Of a DNA stretch of 44,745 bases, positions 41,214 to 44,745 are shown one piece after another. How positions within the stretch are numbered: position 1 is the first letter of the stretch; each line of letters begins with the position of its first letter. Position numbers and translations under genes: made by a program. The notes under the pieces were generated by a model. The model saw only the letters and a program-made list of their open reading frames with translations. It was not told the origin of the DNA and searched no databases. The DNA is from Planctomycetes bacterium RIFCSPLOWO2_12_38_17 (lineage in GTDB: Bacteria > Planctomycetota > Brocadiia > Brocadiales > Brocadiaceae): positions 1 through 44,745 of the forward strand of contig MHYY01000056.1 of assembly GCA_001830285.1 (NCBI GenBank), written 5' to 3'.

Positions 41214-41468
41214 ATGAATTGCAGAATTGGTTGCGGGGCTTGTTGTATTGCGCTCTCTATTTCATCACCAATTTCAGGAATGCCAAATGGAAAGCCCGCA
41301 GGTATCCGATGTATACATTTGACTATAGACAACCGATGCCTTATACACAGCAAACATGAAAAGCCTGTTGTTTGCTCAAATCTCAGACCAACCATAGAGA
41401 TGTGCGGACAGACCTTTGAAGAGGCATACACATATCTTGAACACCTTGAACTATATACAGCACCGTAG
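41214..41468 (+). CDS. small YkgJ-type Cys-rich protein
   Basis: 84 aa. The N-terminus CRIGCGACCIALSISSPISG and later CIHLTIDNRCLIHSKHEKPV with CSNLRP are the CxxxCGxCC...C...C-x...RP pattern of YkgJ/UPF0153 proteins, thought to chelate zinc or iron. C-terminal FEEAYTYLEHLELY is a helix typical of the family. No clear ribosome-binding site. It is related in motif to the longer protein at 24716 but not a duplicate. Confidence 0.78.
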   Translation: MNCRIGCGACCIALSISSPISGMPNGKPAGIRCIHLTIDNRCLIHSKHEKPVVCSNLRPTIEMCGQTFEEAYTYLEHLELYTAP

Positions 41469-41583
41469 GTAACCTTTAGTGTTTTGCTCCACACTACAAT
41501 TCACTTTATTCGTAACATTGGCTCAGATGACATTATAAGTGGTCAGCGGTCAGTTGTCAGTAATCAGGAAACAATAAACATTC

Positions 41584-42104
41584 ATGAATTATGTGTCTGA
41601 AAAATATTTAGAGGAGTTTATAAACGTCTGCCGCCGCGTGGCATCAGCAGGGTCGGTCTGTTGCAGCAGCGGAAATCCGCCGAATGTGGTTTTCATATCG
41701 GCATACTCCGCGCACGTCAAGATGTAAACGTTGTCCTTCACTTCCAGTCGCCTTTCGCCACTGCTATAGCATGCATTGGTAAAGATTATAAAAATTTTAA
41801 TGTTATCACTGAAATTCCATATTACATTGGCGTGGTTGCGGTCATTCCTTACCCGAATCCGGGGTCAAATGAACTTGCACATGAGATTATTTCGGCAATG
41901 AAATGACACGACCTTGCAATCCTGAAAAACCATGGACAGGTAACCGTGGGGAAAAATTTTGAGGATGTAATTCAAAAGGAAAGCTTCTTTGAACTAGCGA
42001 GTGAGATTATCCTGTGCGCCGGCGAACACATGCAATTTCTTTTAGAGGATGCGATTGCCTGTCTACGACCTCAGACAATCAGGTGCTGTGTAAGAAAAAA
42101 TTAG
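41584..42104 (+). pseudogene. class II aldolase/adducin-family pseudogene
   Basis: Three consecutive frames together read as a class II aldolase: YLEEFINVCRRVASAGSVCC from 41584, then after a frameshift QDVNVVLHFQSPFATAIACI, a TGA stop at 41904-41906 in the same frame, and LAILKNHGQVTVGKNFEDVI to TAG at 42102. Most of the segment between the N-terminal helix and VVLHFQSP is missing, and the second His of the metal-binding pair in LHxHSP is Gln here (LHFQSP). Frameshift, nonsense and deletion show that it is broken. The intact gene may have been a fuculose-phosphate-type aldolase. Confidence 0.82.
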
Positions 42105-42146
42105 AAACCTTCATCATCCAAACACTATTCTATATTGGTTAAAACG

Positions 42147-43445
42147 CTATTCTTCAACACGCAGTAATCTTGTCTGGTCTTTTACCACATCTAACTTTGT
42201 AATCTCGGAAAGCGCCTTCCGTAATTTGCCTTCTTCAGCAACATGAGTCATTATTACAAGCGGAACGTTGCCATCACCCTTCACCTTGTGCTGTATCACA
42301 GACGCTATGCTGATTTCGTTGTCGCCGAGGCTACCCGATATCTTTGCAAGTACACCTGGTTTATCTACGACAGAAAATCGTAAATAATAGCGGGTCTTAA
42401 CCTGCAATATATCGGCGATTTGAACACGTTCGCAATGTCTTGAAAAAGTCTTCATTGCGGCAAAGGTAATACCGGCACGCCCGAGCGCTACATCCACAAG
42501 GTCAGCAACCACCGCACTTGCGGTGGGCATCTGACCCGCCCCTCTTCCATAAAGCATTGTCTCTCCCACTGCACTCCCATTAACACAGATGGCATTAAAG
42601 ACGCCGTTTACCGATGAAAGCGGATGCTCCTGCGTAAGCAGTGTTGGGTTCACGCGGAGTTCAATATTATTGTTTGCAGTTCTTTTTGCAATAGCGAGGA
42701 GTTTCAGGGTATATCCAAGCTCGTGCGCATACCAGATATCAGACAGGTCAACATTATTAATACCCTCACAATAAATCTGTTTATAGTCAAAATCCACGCC
42801 AAAACCCAGTCTTGCAAGGATAGCAAGCTTATGTGATGAATCTATGCCCTCCACGTCCATGGTGGGGTCTTTCTCTGCATAACCCATTTTCTGCGCCTCT
42901 GAGAGTGCATCGCTGTATTTTACATTTTCCCTTGTCATCTTGGTTAGAATGTAATTTGTCGTACCATTAACAATACCAAAAATAGACTCAATCCTGTTTG
43001 CAATGAAGCCATCCCTTACTGCGGCTATAATTGGAATGCCGCCGCCAACGCTTGCCTCAAAGGAAATACTCTTACCATGTTTCTGCGCCTTACTAAAAAT
43101 TTCAGAACCATGAAGAGCCAGAAGCATTTTATTAGCTGTAACAACGTCTTTACCATTTTCAAGCGCATCCATAATTATTTCCTTTGCAGGATGTATTCCG
43201 CCGACGAGCTCAACGATAACATGTATATCGGGATTACCGATAAGTTCTTTTGCATTATTTACAAATAAGACATCCGATGGCAGTTTGAGCTTTTTTCTAA
43301 CCTCTGGATTGCTATCTGCAATACCCTTCAAGACAGGCACGCAGTTAAGCTTTTCCACAAGTGGAGAATTTTTTTCAAGAAGTATACTTGCTACACCCGT
43401 CCCCACAGTCCCCATACCAATCAGACCGACATTAAACGTTTTCAT
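42147..43445 (-). CDS. hom: homoserine dehydrogenase with ACT domain
   Basis: 432 aa, monofunctional. Reduces aspartate semialdehyde to homoserine with NAD(P)H, the branch point to threonine and methionine. Rossmann motif GLIGMGTVGTGVAS at the N-terminus; catalytic-domain segments SFEASVGGGIPII, GIVNGTTNYILTKM, AEKDPTMDVEGID and HKLAILARLGFG; a C-terminal ACT domain (YYLRFSVVDKPGVLAKISGS) for feedback by threonine. Faces the pyrB gene divergently. The homoserine kinase candidate is at 38752 on the same strand, now separated by mrr, a YkgJ gene and a pseudogene. Confidence 0.97.
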   Translation of the reverse strand: MKTFNVGLIGMGTVGTGVASILLEKNSPLVEKLNCVPVLKGIADSNPEVRKKLKLPSDVLFVNNAKELIGNPDIHVIVELVGGIHPAKEIIMDALENGKDVVTANKMLLALHGSEIFSKAQKHGKSISFEASVGGGIPIIAAVRDGFIANRIESIFGIVNGTTNYILTKMTRENVKYSDALSEAQKMGYAEKDPTMDVEGIDSSHKLAILARLGFGVDFDYKQIYCEGINNVDLSDIWYAHELGYTLKLLAIAKRTANNNIELRVNPTLLTQEHPLSSVNGVFNAICVNGSAVGETMLYGRGAGQMPTASAVVADLVDVALGRAGITFAAMKTFSRHCERVQIADILQVKTRYYLRFSVVDKPGVLAKISGSLGDNEISIASVIQHKVKGDGNVPLVIMTHVAEEGKLRKALSEITKLDVVKDQTRLLRVEE

Positions 43446-43883
43446 ATCAATTATTTCCCAATATCATGTATTAATTTAATAATTAATAAACTCCCTATTT
43501 CCGACGTATTGATGCGAAATAAACAAGATAACGATATTTAACGAAACCCACTTGTTCCTATAATCAAAATTTAAAATTCTGAATAAAACATAAAATAAAA
43601 AGGTCAGAAACAATTTAATAATTTTTCGTGAATAATTCAGGGTGTTTCAAATTTTAAGAAACACTTAAACTTGGTTATAATGATGAACAACACAAAAGAA
43701 ATCTCAGTAAATACTACTAAAAAGGGATGTTACTATAACTGATGTAGTTACTTATTTCAATAATATTTGTAAGCTAAAGAAAGATATCGGATTGTATTCA
43801 TACAATTCAATTTTCCTTGTATTGTACAAAAAGCTCTGATAGTATTATGCTGGTTTTTTCACGAAAATCCCTATGGAGGATAT
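43446..43883. promoter_or_regulatory. 438-bp divergent region between hom and pyrB
   Basis: AT-rich, no gene supported. GTGTTTC (43642-43648) and GAAACAC (43658-43664) form a perfect inverted repeat that may be an operator. A TATTAT hexamer at about 43839-43844 could be part of the pyrB promoter but lacks a well-spaced -35. A 20-codon frame at 43680-43742 has no ribosome-binding site. Confidence 0.35.
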
Positions 43884-44745
43884 ATGGGAAGATTCAAACA
43901 AAGAGATATTATTTCGATAAGGCGCTTCAATAAAGAAGACTTGTTGTATATCCTCGATTTAGCAACTCAGATGGAACAAAAAGAATGCACAGACCTTCTT
44001 AAAGAGAAGGTGCTAGCCTCTCTATTTTTTGAACCATCAACAAGAACAAGGTTGAGCTTTGAATCTGCGATGAAACGACTGGGTGGAACGGTAATCGGAT
44101 TTGCAGAATCGGGAATCACATCAACAGTAAAAGGTGAATCCCTAAGCGATGCCGTCAAAATTATAGAAGGATACTGTGACATTATTGTCTTGAGACACTA
44201 TATGGAAGGTTCCGCCCAACTGGCAGCAGATGTTGTTTCTGTACCGGTAATCAATGCAGGAGACGGTGCAAACCAGCATCCGACGCAAACTTTTTTAGAC
44301 CTCTACACAATTCGGAAGACGAAAGGAACGCTGGAAGGGTTAACCATTGGTTTTCTTGGTGATTTGAAGTATGGCAGAACCGTTCATTCTCTTGCTTATG
44401 CATTATCGTATTTTAGCGCTGAGATGTATTTCATTTCACCGCCGAGCTTGCGAATGCCTAGCGATTGCACAGAAGAACTAAAAGACAGAAAAGTAAAATG
44501 CCATGAAACAGACTCATTGATGGGCATAAGCAAAAAACTGGATGTTATTTATTGCACCAGGATACAGAAGGAACGGTTTGCCGATCCGGTCGAGTTTGAA
44601 AAGGTTAGGGGAATATACAGGTTGAGCAAAACAACACTTGAAGAAGCTGGAATAAAGGATAATTTAAAAGTATTACATCCTTTACCTCGTGTAGACGAAA
44701 TGGACGAAAGTCTTGACAACACAGATTATGCCGTGTATTTTCAAC
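43884..44745 (+). CDS. pyrB: aspartate carbamoyltransferase, catalytic subunit (cut by window end)
   Basis: The first 287 codons of a protein normally about 305-310 aa. Joins carbamoyl phosphate to aspartate in pyrimidine synthesis. Carbamoyl-phosphate site FFEPSTRTRLSFE near residue 48, then GDGANQHPTQTFLDLYT, GDLKYGRTVHSLAYAL and the late VLHPLPRVDEM are all typical. A GGAGG ribosome-binding site lies just before the ATG. The end of the gene is beyond the window; whether pyrI or pyrC follows cannot be seen. Confidence 0.95.
   Translation, partial: MGRFKQRDIISIRRFNKEDLLYILDLATQMEQKECTDLLKEKVLASLFFEPSTRTRLSFESAMKRLGGTVIGFAESGITSTVKGESLSDAVKIIEGYCDIIVLRHYMEGSAQLAADVVSVPVINAGDGANQHPTQTFLDLYTIRKTKGTLEGLTIGFLGDLKYGRTVHSLAYALSYFSAEMYFISPPSLRMPSDCTEELKDRKVKCHETDSLMGISKKLDVIYCTRIQKERFADPVEFEKVRGIYRLSKTTLEEAGIKDNLKVLHPLPRVDEMDESLDNTDYAVYFQ

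Noticed and set aside
43680-43742. 20-codon frame as a pyrB leader peptide
   Set aside because: No ribosome-binding site, no U-rich or pyrimidine-attenuation hairpin following it.
1-44745. CRISPR arrays, rRNA and tRNA genes
   Set aside because: Looked for regularly spaced repeats, tRNA T-loop patterns and rRNA signatures on both strands and saw none; a tRNA as the attachment target of the 10-kb element was specifically considered and not found.

Overview
The window is 44.7 kb of AT-rich bacterial DNA (roughly 40% G+C by eye), with a housekeeping backbone and three accessory patches. Several features fit an anammox-type planctomycete (Brocadiales) or a similar deep-branching Gram-negative: archaeal-type phosphoglycerate mutases, a GSI-alpha-sized glutamine synthetase, two-subunit-type fumarase, an EF-G-like GTPase, both alpha and beta carbonic anhydrases, and genome-wide palindromic repeats. 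This is an inference from gene content. No marker gene in the window settles the taxonomy.

Backbone: htpG (279-2189); alpha carbonic anhydrase (6828-7610); a plus-strand group of helix-hairpin-helix protein, AI-2E/PerM permease, uvrB and a DUF6941 protein (7853-12074); DUF456 and SemiSWEET genes now separated by an integrated element. A minus-strand group follows: beta carbonic anhydrase, YkgJ-like protein, CBS protein, small Cys-rich protein and metallophosphoesterase (26325-23178). Then come glnA, a MOSC + MogA/MoaB pair, and an EF-G-like GTPase. A long minus-strand stretch (39948-31511) carries a putative homoserine kinase/phosphoglycerate mutase, fumarase beta subunit, a second apgM, AsmA-like, CvpA, prepilin peptidase, OmpA-like lipoprotein, hisH and hisA. 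The right end has a solitary mrr nuclease, a small YkgJ protein, a class II aldolase pseudogene, homoserine dehydrogenase and the start of pyrB.

Accessory patch 1 (about 2.05-5.5 kb): the last 137 bp of htpG is repeated at 4116-4252. Between the two copies lie a MazF/PemK toxin-antitoxin pair and an orphan antitoxin-like gene. Immediately to the right is a solitary integron-type gene cassette: a minus-strand PD-(D/E)XK-type nuclease whose start lies 18 nt from a complete attC hairpin and whose stop codon lies inside a second attC core. A perfect 21-bp inverted repeat (2752-2772 / 5434-5454) brackets much of this patch.

Accessory patch 2 (12696-22759): a roughly 10-kb integrated element bounded by a 22-bp direct repeat (one mismatch), with a tyrosine recombinase next to its right end. 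It carries BrnT/BrnA and AbrB/RelE-like toxin-antitoxin pairs, a four-helix membrane protein, a zinc-finger protein, a ribbon-helix-helix protein, a CHC2-primase/RepA-type helicase, phage-type small proteins, a D12 adenine methyltransferase and an HTH protein. No capsid, tail or conjugation genes are present, so it looks like a satellite-like or plasmid-derived integrative element. Its most unusual property is a set of strong hairpins followed by T6 tracts placed directly in front of the ribosome-binding sites of several of its genes. With them come a 9-mer repeated three times near or inside hairpins and a 16-20-bp repeat that also occurs in patch 1.

Accessory patch 3 (40.2-42.1 kb): mrr, a YkgJ protein and a decayed aldolase lie between hom and the PGM-family gene proposed to supply homoserine kinase.
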